DNA from: Pseudogemmobacter lacusdianii
GTDB taxonomy: Bacteria > Pseudomonadota > Alphaproteobacteria > Rhodobacterales > Rhodobacteraceae
Direction of reading: 5' to 3'
Length of the DNA: 64,000 bases
Assembly: GCF_030848395.1 (NCBI RefSeq)
Contig: NZ_JAVDBT010000009.1
Coordinates: 121,767-185,766, forward strand
Position 1 is the first letter of the stretch, and each line of letters begins with the position of its first letter. The notes below the pieces were generated by a model. It saw only the letters and a list, made by a program, of their open reading frames with translations. It searched no databases and was not told the DNA's origin. A program made the translations under genes and the position numbers. Shown in pieces: positions 27,547 through 35,638 of this stretch.

Positions 27547-28397
27547 GCCAAAAGCCCGCCCCCTATTTCGCGCCCAAAGGTGGCCTGCCGCCGCAAACCG
27601 CGCTGATGACGCAACGCGCGGTCTTCACCTCGGCCTATGCCCTCATCCCGCAGGGCTGCTTTTCTGACATCGTCACCAGCTTCCTGCCCGGCTGGACCGG
27701 CACGCGGCTTTGGGTGATCGCCCGCCCGATGTCGGGCTTTTCGGAAACCTTCAGCCAATATGTGATGGAGGTCTCTCCGGGTGGCGGGTCAGACGCGCCC
27801 GACGCGGAAACCGGGGCCGAGCATTGGATCTTCTTCACCGAAGGCCTTGCCACCCTCACCATCAACGGCACCGGCTATGAGATGGAGGCGGGATCTTACG
27901 CCTATATCCCCCCCGCCACAGCTTGGCGCCTGCATGCCGCGGGCTCCAGCCCTGCGCGCTTCCACTGGCTGCGCAAGCTTTACGAACATGCCCCCGGAAC
28001 GCCGGTGCCCGAAGCCATTGTGATCAACGAGCGCGATGTGCCGGTGCGCTGGATGCCCGACACCAATGAACATTGGGGCACCACCCGCTTTGTCGAGCCC
28101 GACGACGTGCGTCATGACGCCCATGTCAACATCGTCACCTTTAAGCCGGGCGGGATCATTCCGTTTGAGGAAACCCATGTCATGGAGCACGGGCTTTACG
28201 TGCTGCAAGGCAAAGCGGTCTACAAGCTCAACCAAGATTGGGTCGAGGTCGAGGCTGGTGATTTCATGTGGTTGCGCGCCTATTGCCCGCAAGCCTGCTA
28301 TGCGGGCGGGTCGGAAAACTTCCGTTACCTGCTTTACAAAGACGTGAACCGCCACGCCAAACTCCGCGGCCCCGGGGCCTTCGGCGCCTTGGCCTAA
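27543..28397 (+). CDS. allE: (S)-ureidoglycine aminohydrolase
   Basis: A 284-residue bicupin close to E. coli AllE (YlbA) in length and layout. The enzyme releases ammonia from ureidoglycine to give ureidoglycolate. The C-terminal cupin has the expected metal ligands in FEETHVMEHGLYVLQG (Glu, His, His) and in YCPQACYAGG (Gln). The N-terminal cupin (EHWIFFTEGLATLTI) lacks an obvious full ligand set, as in E. coli. It begins with an ATGA overlap to the fusion gene, so the two are co-translated. Confidence 0.92.
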   Translation: MSQKPAPYFAPKGGLPPQTALMTQRAVFTSAYALIPQGCFSDIVTSFLPGWTGTRLWVIARPMSGFSETFSQYVMEVSPGGGSDAPDAETGAEHWIFFTEGLATLTINGTGYEMEAGSYAYIPPATAWRLHAAGSSPARFHWLRKLYEHAPGTPVPEAIVINERDVPVRWMPDTNEHWGTTRFVEPDDVRHDAHVNIVTFKPGGIIPFEETHVMEHGLYVLQGKAVYKLNQDWVEVEAGDFMWLRAYCPQACYAGGSENFRYLLYKDVNRHAKLRGPGAFGALA

Positions 28398-28432
28398 GCC
28401 CATTTTCTGTCCTTAAATATCCCACGGGGAGC

Positions 28433-28455
28433 GCGAGGGGTGTGAAACCCCTCGC
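28433..28455. terminator. Hairpin in the allE-allA spacer
   Basis: GCGAGGGGT (28433-28441) pairs perfectly with ACCCCTCGC (28447-28455) around GTGAA, followed by CCTTTT. It ends 24 bases before the allA start. It could be an intra-operon attenuator or a transcript-stabilising stem, since its T-run is weak. TTAAATATCCC upstream of it recalls the dispersed repeat family but is too diverged to count. Confidence 0.6.
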
Positions 28456-28479
28456 CCTTTTCAGCCAAAGGGCACTGAC

Positions 28480-28956
28480 ATGCGCAATATCACCCCCCTC
28501 CCCCTCACCGATGCTGCCTTTGCCCCTTACGGCGAAGTGCTTGATGCTGAAGGGGATTTCCGGCTTATCAATGAAGGCCTCTGCAAACGTCACCATGACC
28601 GCGCGGTCATGGACTTTGGCGAGGGTGGCCGCGCCGGCATCTCGGTCTTCAACGCCGAGCCCCGCCAGCTGCCCTATCGCTTCTCGCTGATCGAGCGGCA
28701 CCCCGAGGGCAGCCAGGCCTTCATCCCAATGACGCCCGCCCCCTTCTTGGTGATTGTTGCCAAAGACACCGCCAGCCGCCCCTTGGCCTTCCTCACCAAT
28801 GGCGCCCAAGGCATCAACTTGCACCGCGGCACCTGGCATGGCGTTCTGACGCCGCTTTCCGCACCCGGACTTTTTGCAGTGGTCGACCGCATCGGCACGA
28901 CCAGCAATCTGGAAGAGTTTCGCTACGACGAAGCCTGGACGGTGACCGCGCCCTAA
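28480..28956 (+). CDS. allA: Ureidoglycolate lyase
   Basis: A 158-residue AllA that splits ureidoglycolate into glyoxylate and urea. It aligns by eye with E. coli AllA over its length: ITPLPLTDAAFAPYGEVLD, LINEGLCKRHHD, LIERHPEGSQAFIPM, FLTNGAQGINLHRGTWHGVL. The His of LHRGTWH and nearby Arg residues are in the active-site region of the family. It is third in the puuE-uraD, allE, allA operon. Confidence 0.95.
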   Translation: MRNITPLPLTDAAFAPYGEVLDAEGDFRLINEGLCKRHHDRAVMDFGEGGRAGISVFNAEPRQLPYRFSLIERHPEGSQAFIPMTPAPFLVIVAKDTASRPLAFLTNGAQGINLHRGTWHGVLTPLSAPGLFAVVDRIGTTSNLEEFRYDEAWTVTAP

Positions 28957-29068
28957 GCGGTCACCCAAACAACCAAAGGCCAGACAAATGGCTTTCTAAC
29001 CGGAGCGTGCCACGGGGCGGCGCGAAGTCGGCGCTCAATCAACAGCCCCTAGGGAAAGGAACAGATGG

Positions 29069-30556
29069 ATGACTGCACGCATACATCCCGTGGATGAAAT
29101 ACTCCCGACACCCAAACTTTTCACCCTCGGCCTGCAACACGTTTTAGTTATGTATGCTGGCGCCGTGGCCGTTCCGCTGATCGTGGGCCGTGCGCTTAAC
29201 CTTTCACCCGAAGATGTGGCCTTTCTGATCTCGGCAGACCTTTTCGTCTGCGGCATCGTCACGCTGATCCAATCGCTGGGTGCCACGCAATGGTTCGGCA
29301 TCAAGCTGCCGGTGATGATGGGCGTGACCTTCGCGGCCGTCGGCCCGATGGTCGCAATGGCCGCCTCAAACCCCGGCCCCGAGGGCGCACGCGCGATCTT
29401 TGGCGCCATCATCGCCGCCGGTTTGATCTCAATCTTCATCGCCCCTGCGGTGAGCCGAATGCTGCGCTTCTTCCCGCCCGTCGTCACCGGCACGATCATT
29501 CTGGTGATCGGCGTCAGCTTGATGCGGATCGGGATCAACTGGATCTTCGGCACTCCCGTCGGCCCAACCGCCCCCACGATCGTTGACCCGGCCCATGCCG
29601 AATGGCTGAAAGCGGTGTCCGAGGCGACAGCCTCAGGCGCAATCGCCGGCTTGCCTGAAATGCCGCAAGGCCTTGGCCTTGCACCGCGCATTGACAACCC
29701 TGCCTATGCGCCCTTGTCGAGCATCTTTGTCTCGGCCGTGGTGCTGGGCTCGATCCTGCTGATCGCCCGTTTTGGCAAAGGCTTCATCGCCAATATCTCG
29801 GTGCTCTTGGGCATCGTTCTTGGCGCCGTGATCGCCATTTTCATGGGCACGATGAACTTTGACAAAGTCGGCCATGCCGCTTGGTTCGACTTCATCACCC
29901 CCTTCCACTTCGGCACGCCCACCTTCGAGCTGGTGCCGATCATCACCATGACCCTTGTGATGATCGTGACGATGATCGAATCGACGGGCATGTTTCTGGC
30001 CTTGGGAGAAATGACCGAGCGTAAGATCGACCGGCCCTCGCTCTCTGCTGGCTTGCGCACTGACGGCCTCGGCACGCTGATCGGCGGGATTTTCAACACC
30101 TTCCCCTACACCTCTTTCAGCCAAAACGTTGGGCTGGTCGGCGTCACCGGCATCCGCTCGCGCTATGTTTGCGTGGCGGGCGGGGTGATCCTGATCGTGC
30201 TGGGGCTGATCCCGAAGATGGGCGCTTTGGTCGAATCGATCCCGACCATGGTGCTGGGTGGCGCAGGTCTGGTGATGTTCGGCATGGTCGCCGCGACCGG
30301 CATCCGCATCCTCGCGGGCGTGGATTTCGCCAAGAACCGCAACAACCTGTTCATCGTCGCTGTATCGCTGGGCATGGGGATGATCCCGCTGATCGCGCCC
30401 AACTTCAAACAGTGGATCTGGCATGACATCCACCCGCTGATCGAATCGGGCATCCTCTTGGCCTCGATCGCTGCCGTGGCTTTGAATGCCTTCTTCAACG
30501 GTGCCTCGGGCTCTTTGGATGAGATCAAGGCAGCCGCCTCGAAGGCCGATCACTAA
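29069..30556 (+). CDS. NCS2 purine permease (urate/xanthine type)
   Basis: A 495-residue inner-membrane symporter with about 14 helices. The QH pair in LGLQHVLVMYAGAVAVPLI is a known substrate-region motif of urate/xanthine members, and FNTFPYTSFSQNVGLVGVTG is the NAT signature motif in the form found in urate/xanthine permeases. ATG 29069 has AGGGAAAGGA upstream; an ATG four bases earlier is out of frame. Likely substrate is urate or xanthine, matching the adjacent urate pathway. It closes the rightward operon before a strong terminator. Confidence 0.92.
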   Translation: MTARIHPVDEILPTPKLFTLGLQHVLVMYAGAVAVPLIVGRALNLSPEDVAFLISADLFVCGIVTLIQSLGATQWFGIKLPVMMGVTFAAVGPMVAMAASNPGPEGARAIFGAIIAAGLISIFIAPAVSRMLRFFPPVVTGTIILVIGVSLMRIGINWIFGTPVGPTAPTIVDPAHAEWLKAVSEATASGAIAGLPEMPQGLGLAPRIDNPAYAPLSSIFVSAVVLGSILLIARFGKGFIANISVLLGIVLGAVIAIFMGTMNFDKVGHAAWFDFITPFHFGTPTFELVPIITMTLVMIVTMIESTGMFLALGEMTERKIDRPSLSAGLRTDGLGTLIGGIFNTFPYTSFSQNVGLVGVTGIRSRYVCVAGGVILIVLGLIPKMGALVESIPTMVLGGAGLVMFGMVAATGIRILAGVDFAKNRNNLFIVAVSLGMGMIPLIAPNFKQWIWHDIHPLIESGILLASIAAVALNAFFNGASGSLDEIKAAASKADH

Positions 30557-30639
30557 GACGCGCTTGGGGCCTGCGTTCGCGCGGGCCCTTCTAGTCGACC
30601 GTATGAGGTGAAAGCGCCTTCGCCCCCCAATCCACCAAC

Positions 30640-30669
30640 AAAAAAGGCCCCGCAAATGCGGGGCCTTTT
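30640..30669. terminator. Bidirectional terminator between the purine permease and cspA
   Basis: AAAAAAGGCCCCGC pairs with GCGGGGCCTTTT around AAAT. The A-run and T-run allow use from both sides, and the flanking genes converge. Confidence 0.93.
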
Positions 30670-30691
30670 CCATTCGCCGAAGCGAAGAAAC

Positions 30692-30898
30692 TTATGCGAG
30701 CGACAGGTTGATTGCCGATTCGCGGCCGTCACGGCCTTTTTCAACGTCGAAGGAAACGGCTTGCCCATCGGGAAGCTCACGGATGCCTGCGCGTTCCAGA
30801 GCCGAGATGTGCACGAAAACGTCTTTGGAACCGCCTTCAGGGGCGATGAAACCAAAACCTTTGGTGCTGTTGAACCATTTCACGGTGCCCTTGGCCAT
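30692..30898 (-). CDS. cspA: CspA-family cold-shock protein
   Basis: A 68-residue single-OB-fold RNA chaperone. RNA-binding motifs [15 protein letters not shown] (RNP1) and [10 protein letters not shown] (RNP2) are intact. ATG 30898 is the family-standard start (MAKGTVKWF); an upstream in-frame ATG at 30916 adds six residues. A long upstream leader of at least 250 bases is consistent with post-transcriptional control. Confidence 0.96.
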   Translation of the reverse strand: MAKGTVKWFNSTKGFGFIAPEGGSKDVFVHISALERAGIRELPDGQAVSFDVEKGRDGRESAINLSLA

Positions 30899-31150
30899 CG
30901 TGTGTACTCCTGTCATGTGCCACCCGCGTTGTGCGGTGGCCCGGCTTCGTCACGTGAGATCGAGAGTGCTGAAGCCGTAAGGAGACAGTTTTTTCGATGA
31001 TCGAGTGGGTCGCGTTTCCAACATGGAGAGGAACCGGAAGAAAAGCAAGCCCGACCAACCGATTCGCTGATGAATCGGCGCCGCTCCGCTTCACGGATTG
31101 GTGTGTAAGATCGCCGACGATCACTCCCCATCCCTCGCCATTCCTGTAAT
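30899..31150 (-). other. Probable promoter and leader region of cspA
   Basis: This gene-free stretch lies between the nrdJ terminator and cspA. On the minus strand it can form a stem from CCACCGC and GCGGGTGG close to the start codon, and GATTC/GAATC pair around six bases at about 31059-31074. These could be leader structures like those of temperature-responsive csp mRNAs, but I see no consensus promoter or cold box. No reading frame here looks coding. Confidence 0.4.
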
Positions 31151-31187
31151 GAAAAACGCCACCAAACCTAAGGCTTGGCGGCGTTCC
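31151..31187 (-). terminator. Terminator after nrdJ
   Basis: Read on the minus strand, GGAACGCCGCCAA pairs with TTGGTGGCGTT with one mismatch, followed by TTTC. It is 32 bases past the nrdJ stop. Confidence 0.75.
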
Positions 31188-31218
31188 TCTTAGCTTTTGC
31201 TCAGACGACTTGCGGCAC

Positions 31219-33495
31219 TCAGCCGCATTTCGAATGGCCACACGAGGCGCAGGTCATGCAGCCTTCGACTTTGCGCATCTCGAACCCACCGCAGGACGGG
31301 CAGGACTGGCCTTTCGGCGCGCCGCCGATCGCCACAACCACGGCTTTCGGGTCGGTCTTCAGGCCCAGGCCTTCGCCTTCGATGAAGCCGATCGAGATCA
31401 GGTGCCGCTCGATCACGCCGCCAATCGCCGCGAGGATCGAGGGGATGTATTTGCCTTCCATCCAAGCGCCACCGCGCGGATCGAACACGGCTTTCAGCTC
31501 TTCCACCACGAAGGAGATATCGCCACCGCGACGGAACACTGCCGAGATCATCCGGGTCAAAGCCACGGTCCAGGCGAAATGCTCCATGTTTTTGGAGTTG
31601 ATGAAGACCTCAAACGGACGCGGGCGACCGTTGATCACCACATCGTTGATCGTGATGTAGAGCGCATGCTCCGAGCCCGGCCATTTCACCTTATAGGTCT
31701 GGCCATCCAGCGCCGCCGGACGGTCCAGCGGCTCGGTCAGATAGACCACTTCGGTTTCGGTCGCGGTTTCGGCCTTGGCAGGCGCTGCGGCCGGAGCCGG
31801 GGCCGAGACGGTCAGAACCGAGCCGGTCACATCGTTCGGACGGTAGGTGGTGCAGCCTTTGCAGCCTTGGTCCCAAGCGGCCATATAGACCTCTTGGAAG
31901 GCATCAAAGCTGATGTCTTCCGGGCAGTTGATCGTCTTCGAGATTGAGCTGTCGATCCACTTTTGCGCTGCCGCCTGCATGCGCACATGCTCGAGCGGTG
32001 CCAGAGTTTGTGCGTTCACGAAATAATCGGGCAGCGGCGCATCGCCGAATTTGTCGCGCCACAGTTTCACGGCGTAATCGACAACTTCCTCTTCGGTGCG
32101 CGAGCCGTCTTTTTGCAGCACTTTGCGGCTATAGGCATAGGCAAAGACCGGCTCGATGCCCGAGCTGACGTTGCCTGCGTAAAGCGAAATGGTGCCGGTC
32201 GGTGCGACCGAGGTCAGCAGAGCGTTGCGGATGCCATGCGCAGCCACAGCCTCGCGCACATCCTCATCCATCTGCATCATATTGCCGCTGGCCAGATAGC
32301 CTTCCGCGTCAAAGAGCGGGAAAGCGCCCTTCTCTTTCGCCAGATCCACCGAAGCAAGGTAAGCCGAGCGCGCGATGGCTTTCATCCAGCCTTCGGTCAC
32401 TTGCGCAGCCTCTTCGCTGCCATAGCGCTGGCCCAGCATCAGCAAAGCATCCGCGAGACCCGTCACACCCAGACCGATGCGGCGCTTGGCGATGGCTTCG
32501 GCTTCCTGCTCGGGCAGCGGGAAGTTCGAGGCATCAACCACGTTGTCCATCATCCGCACCGCGGTGCGGACCAGCTTGTCCAAAGCCTCCATGTCCATCG
32601 CGGCATTGGCCGTGAAAGGCTCGGGCACCAGACGGGCCAGGTTGATCGAGCCCAAAAGGCAAGCGCCATAGGGCGGCAGCGGCTGCTCACCGCAAGGGTT
32701 GGTGGCGGCGATGGTCTCGGCGTAGCCGAGGTTGTTCATCTTGTTGATGCGGTCGATGAAGATCACGCCCGGCTCGGCGTAATCATAGGTCGAGCGCATG
32801 ATCTTGTTCCACAGATCGCGGGCCTGCACGGTGTTATAAACCTTGCCGCCGAAGACCAGATCCCAAGGCGCATCAGCTTTGACCGCTTCCATGAAGGGAT
32901 CGGTGACCAGAACCGAAAGGTTGAACATCCGCAGCCGCGCCGGATCGCGTTTGGCTTCGATGAAGCTCAAGACATCGGGGTGGTCGCAACGCATCACCGC
33001 CATCATCGCGCCGCGGCGCGACCCGGCCGACATGATGGTGCGGCACATCGCATCCCAAACGTCCATGAAGGACAGCGGCCCCGAGGCATCTGCAGCGACG
33101 CCCTTCACCTCGGCCCCGCGCGGGCGGATGGTCGAGAAGTCGTAGCCGATTCCCCCGCCCTGCTGCATGGTCAGCGCGGCTTCTTTCAGCGCCTCGAAGA
33201 TGCCCGACATGGTGTCCGGCACGGTGCCCATGACGAAGCAGTTGAACAAAGTCACCGCCCGGCCGGTGCCAGCGCCGGCCGCAATCCGGCCCGCGGGAAG
33301 GAACTTAAAGTCCTCAAGCGCTTGATAGAATTCACCTTCCCACTTGGCTTTGTCGCCTTCGACCTCGGCCAAAGAGCGGGCCACGCGGCGCCAGCTGTCC
33401 TCGACCGACCCATCGATCGCCACGCCATCGCCATCCTTGAAGCGATACTTCATGTCCCAGATTTGTTCAGCAATTGGGGCATGGAAGCGCGACAT
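31219..33495 (-). CDS. nrdJ: Adenosylcobalamin-dependent (class II) ribonucleotide reductase
   Basis: A 758-residue enzyme that makes deoxyribonucleotides without oxygen or a metal-radical partner subunit. Active-site motifs are the N-terminal Cys in TLFNCFVMG, NPCGEQPLPPYGACLLGS with the radical-site Cys, and LTSVAPTGTISLYAG. The C-terminus is a TSCPD-like region (about residues 600-720) and a Cys-rich tail (CPSC, CMTCASC, KCG) that probably re-reduces the active site or binds zinc. No nrdAB is present in this window, and no cobalamin riboswitch is seen upstream. It is monocistronic. Confidence 0.95.
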   Translation of the reverse strand: MSRFHAPIAEQIWDMKYRFKDGDGVAIDGSVEDSWRRVARSLAEVEGDKAKWEGEFYQALEDFKFLPAGRIAAGAGTGRAVTLFNCFVMGTVPDTMSGIFEALKEAALTMQQGGGIGYDFSTIRPRGAEVKGVAADASGPLSFMDVWDAMCRTIMSAGSRRGAMMAVMRCDHPDVLSFIEAKRDPARLRMFNLSVLVTDPFMEAVKADAPWDLVFGGKVYNTVQARDLWNKIMRSTYDYAEPGVIFIDRINKMNNLGYAETIAATNPCGEQPLPPYGACLLGSINLARLVPEPFTANAAMDMEALDKLVRTAVRMMDNVVDASNFPLPEQEAEAIAKRRIGLGVTGLADALLMLGQRYGSEEAAQVTEGWMKAIARSAYLASVDLAKEKGAFPLFDAEGYLASGNMMQMDEDVREAVAAHGIRNALLTSVAPTGTISLYAGNVSSGIEPVFAYAYSRKVLQKDGSRTEEEVVDYAVKLWRDKFGDAPLPDYFVNAQTLAPLEHVRMQAAAQKWIDSSISKTINCPEDISFDAFQEVYMAAWDQGCKGCTTYRPNDVTGSVLTVSAPAPAAAPAKAETATETEVVYLTEPLDRPAALDGQTYKVKWPGSEHALYITINDVVINGRPRPFEVFINSKNMEHFAWTVALTRMISAVFRRGGDISFVVEELKAVFDPRGGAWMEGKYIPSILAAIGGVIERHLISIGFIEGEGLGLKTDPKAVVVAIGGAPKGQSCPSCGGFEMRKVEGCMTCASCGHSKCG

Positions 33496-33534
33496 GGGGT
33501 CGTCCCTTTAGTTGTGTATGGCGGAGGAGGAAGC

Positions 33535-33546
33535 CACTAGATAGCG
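33535..33546. promoter_or_regulatory. Weak candidate NrdR box upstream of nrdJ
   Basis: Read on the minus strand this is CGCTATCTAGTG, differing at two positions from CACTATATAGTG, the core of NrdR operators as I know it. It is 40 bases upstream of the nrdJ start. NrdR boxes usually come in pairs, and I found no second copy at the expected spacing. Confidence 0.22.
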
Positions 33547-33685
33547 GGGGGTGACTGACGCGTCAACGACTCGTGGCCGCTTATGTTGGTCAGATGTTGC
33601 GGTCTCGCCAAGGCCGTCACGGCACTTCAGAAAAGACCGTGCCGGGTGGCCTTGAAGAGCCTTAACAGAAAGTTAATCTTAGCAC

Positions 33686-34111
33686 ATGGCCCTCAATATC
33701 CTAAAGCTTTGCGTCGGTGCCGAGAGCATCGAAGACCTTGAACACTGGCAGCAGCAGCATGCCGCTGTTTGGCCGGCGGGCCGGGCGGCGCATGTCACCC
33801 GCATGTGGCCCAAGCGCGAGGCCGAGTTGTTGGACGGCGGCTCGCTTTACTGGGTGATCAAAGGCATCATCCTTTGCCGCCAGCGCCTTTTGGGCTTTGA
33901 GGAACGGGTCGGCGGGGATGGCATCACCCGCTGCGCGCTGATCATGGACCGTGAGATCATCCGCACCGAACCAGCCCCCCGCCGCGCTTTCCAAGGCTGG
34001 CGCTATATTGAAAGCCAAGACGCGCCAGCGGATTTGGCCGCTGCGCGCGCGGGCGATGATTCGATCCCGCTCGATCTGGCGCGCGCCTTAGCCGAGATCG
34101 GCCTGCGCTAA
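33686..34111 (+). CDS. DUF1489 family protein
   Basis: A 141-residue soluble protein of unknown function, conserved in alphaproteobacteria. It starts MALNILKLCVGAESIEDLE and continues with RMWPKREAELLDGGSLYWVIKG and ALIMDREIIRTEPAPRRAFQ, which are the recognisable blocks (shown in part). No catalytic motif is evident. It stands between divergent nrdJ and the convergent GH25 gene. Confidence 0.85.
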   Translation: MALNILKLCVGAESIEDLEHWQQQHAAVWPAGRAAHVTRMWPKREAELLDGGSLYWVIKGIILCRQRLLGFEERVGGDGITRCALIMDREIIRTEPAPRRAFQGWRYIESQDAPADLAAARAGDDSIPLDLARALAEIGLR

Positions 34112-34117
34112 GACATC

Positions 34118-34936
34118 TTAGCGCAGCCGCGCCGCCAGCCATTGCTGCCAAGCCGCCTCGGACCCCGCAAAGACGTTGATATCGACCTTCCCCGCGACCC
34201 CGGGCACCAGCCCGGTCGAGGTATATTGCCAGAAGGTCCAAGCATGGCCGTCGTAAAGATCGGCCGGATGCTTGGCCACGGCGCGCAGCCAGAAATCGGC
34301 GCCGTTCACCTTCCACATCTGATTGTCTTCAAAGAAATCGATCGAGGTGTAAAGGATCGGCCTTTGCCCGTAATGCTGCGTCACCGCTTGCAGGAAGATC
34401 GCAGCATCGCGGCGGATTTCCTCGGGCGTGCGGCGGATGGTGCAGGTTGGCGAGAACGGCGTCCATTCCATATCCAGCACCGGAGGCAGCATTCCCGGCG
34501 CGCGCGGCACAGTGCGGATGAACCACTGCGCTTGTTCGATCGCGGGGCGGCAATGGTAAAAGAAGTGATAAGCGCCGCGCAGAACCCCGGCACGATGCGC
34601 GCCGCGCCAATGTTCCTTGAACATCTCATCGACCCGGTCGCCGCCCTCGGTCGCTTTGATGAAGGCAAAGTTGACGCCATTGGCCCGCGCCTCGGCCCAA
34701 TCGACTTGGGTCTGATAACGGGCCACATCGATGCCATGCACCGGATAGGCGCGCGGCGGTTTGCCGCCATGATCGACCGGCTTGGCATCTCCAAAATTGG
34801 CGCTGACCACGCGGCCTTCGGGAACCGCAGCAGCCGGACGGCCCTGAGGCGCATCATGGCTTGTGCGAGAGCCGCCACAAGCCGCAAGCGCCAGTGTCAA
34901 AAGCAAAGGGATAACTGGGAAAAATTTGTGTTTCAT
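34118..34936 (-). CDS. GH25 lysozyme-like lipoprotein
   Basis: A 272-residue peptidoglycan hydrolase candidate. The N-terminus MKHKFFPVIPLLLTLALAACGG is a lipoprotein signal with lipobox LAAC, so it is anchored in the envelope. The GH25 fold is clear from VHGIDVARYQTQVDWAEA, FAFIKATEGGDRVD, GAYHFFYHC and LDMEW; the Asp and Glu of LDMEW, with the Asp of GIDVARYQ, are the expected acidic residues. No holin or phage genes are nearby, which argues for a chromosomal cell-wall enzyme rather than a phage lysin. ATG 34936 fits the signal; the frame extends to 35008. Confidence 0.9.
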   Translation of the reverse strand: MKHKFFPVIPLLLTLALAACGGSRTSHDAPQGRPAAAVPEGRVVSANFGDAKPVDHGGKPPRAYPVHGIDVARYQTQVDWAEARANGVNFAFIKATEGGDRVDEMFKEHWRGAHRAGVLRGAYHFFYHCRPAIEQAQWFIRTVPRAPGMLPPVLDMEWTPFSPTCTIRRTPEEIRRDAAIFLQAVTQHYGQRPILYTSIDFFEDNQMWKVNGADFWLRAVAKHPADLYDGHAWTFWQYTSTGLVPGVAGKVDINVFAGSEAAWQQWLAARLR

Positions 34937-35014
34937 ACCCGCAGCATGGCGGCAGTTGCGGGGTCTGTCATCCCCCTCTGTGCAGGCTAAGCGGGCTTTG
35001 CACGCCAAGCGCGC

Positions 35015-35638
35015 CTAAAGCCGAAAGGCCAAAAGCATCAGGTTATTGGCGGGCATCGGCACCAGCTCAGCTCCAAGTCCGGCCTTGCCCATTTGCCCCA
35101 TCACCCAGCCAAGATCCTTGTAGCCAAGCAAAGGATCTTGGCGGCGGATATCGGCGTCAAAGGCGGCGTCGCCGACCGAGGTCGCCTTGCCCTCGCGCAA
35201 AAACGGGCCGTAGATCACCAAACGCCCCTGCGGGCGCAGCGCCTTTGCAGCCTCAGCCAGCAAGACCTCGGCCCCGGCTTGCGGGATCAGATGCAAAAGG
35301 TTCACCGCCAGAACAGCATCCCATTCCGGCCCTGCGCCCCATCCCGGCGCGCAGGCGTCCAGAAGTATAGGCGCGCGCGCCACATCGCCCGACCATGCCG
35401 TGATCGAGGCGAAATTGGCGGCATTCACATCGCTCGGTTGCCAATCCGCCTGCAAAGCGGGCGCGAATTGCGCCGCATGTTGGCCGCTGCCCGAGGCCAG
35501 CTCCAGCACCTTGGCGCCCGGCCGGATCACCCGCCGCAGCACCTGAAGGATCGGGCCTGCGTTGCGCGCGGCCGAGGGCGCCATCCGCCGCCCGTCCGCC
35601 GCAACCTCGGCGCCGCTGTCGGGCAGGCGCAGGCTCAT
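35015..35638 (-). CDS. DUF938 SAM-dependent methyltransferase-like protein
   Basis: A 207-residue protein. KVLELASGSGQHAAQFAPAL is a SAM-binding motif I, WQPSDVN places the acidic residue of motif II, and NLLHLIPQAG continues the Rossmann fold. The APSAARNAGPILQVL start is characteristic of DUF938. The substrate is unknown. It overlaps the upstream flavoprotein gene by four bases, so the two are co-translated. Confidence 0.87.
   Translation of the reverse strand: MSLRLPDSGAEVAADGRRMAPSAARNAGPILQVLRRVIRPGAKVLELASGSGQHAAQFAPALQADWQPSDVNAANFASITAWSGDVARAPILLDACAPGWGAGPEWDAVLAVNLLHLIPQAGAEVLLAEAAKALRPQGRLVIYGPFLREGKATSVGDAAFDADIRRQDPLLGYKDLGWVMGQMGKAGLGAELVPMPANNLMLLAFRL

Noticed and set aside
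31963..33540. 525-codon plus-strand frame opposite nrdJ
   Set aside because: Antisense to a class II reductase with complete active-site motifs.
33496..33685. Cobalamin riboswitch before nrdJ
   Set aside because: The spacer is only 190 bases, and I cannot find a proper B12-box; a GCCACT-like string is not in a suitable context.
34118..34936. GH25 gene as a prophage lysin
   Set aside because: It has a lipoprotein signal, and no holin, terminase, integrase or structural phage gene is nearby.
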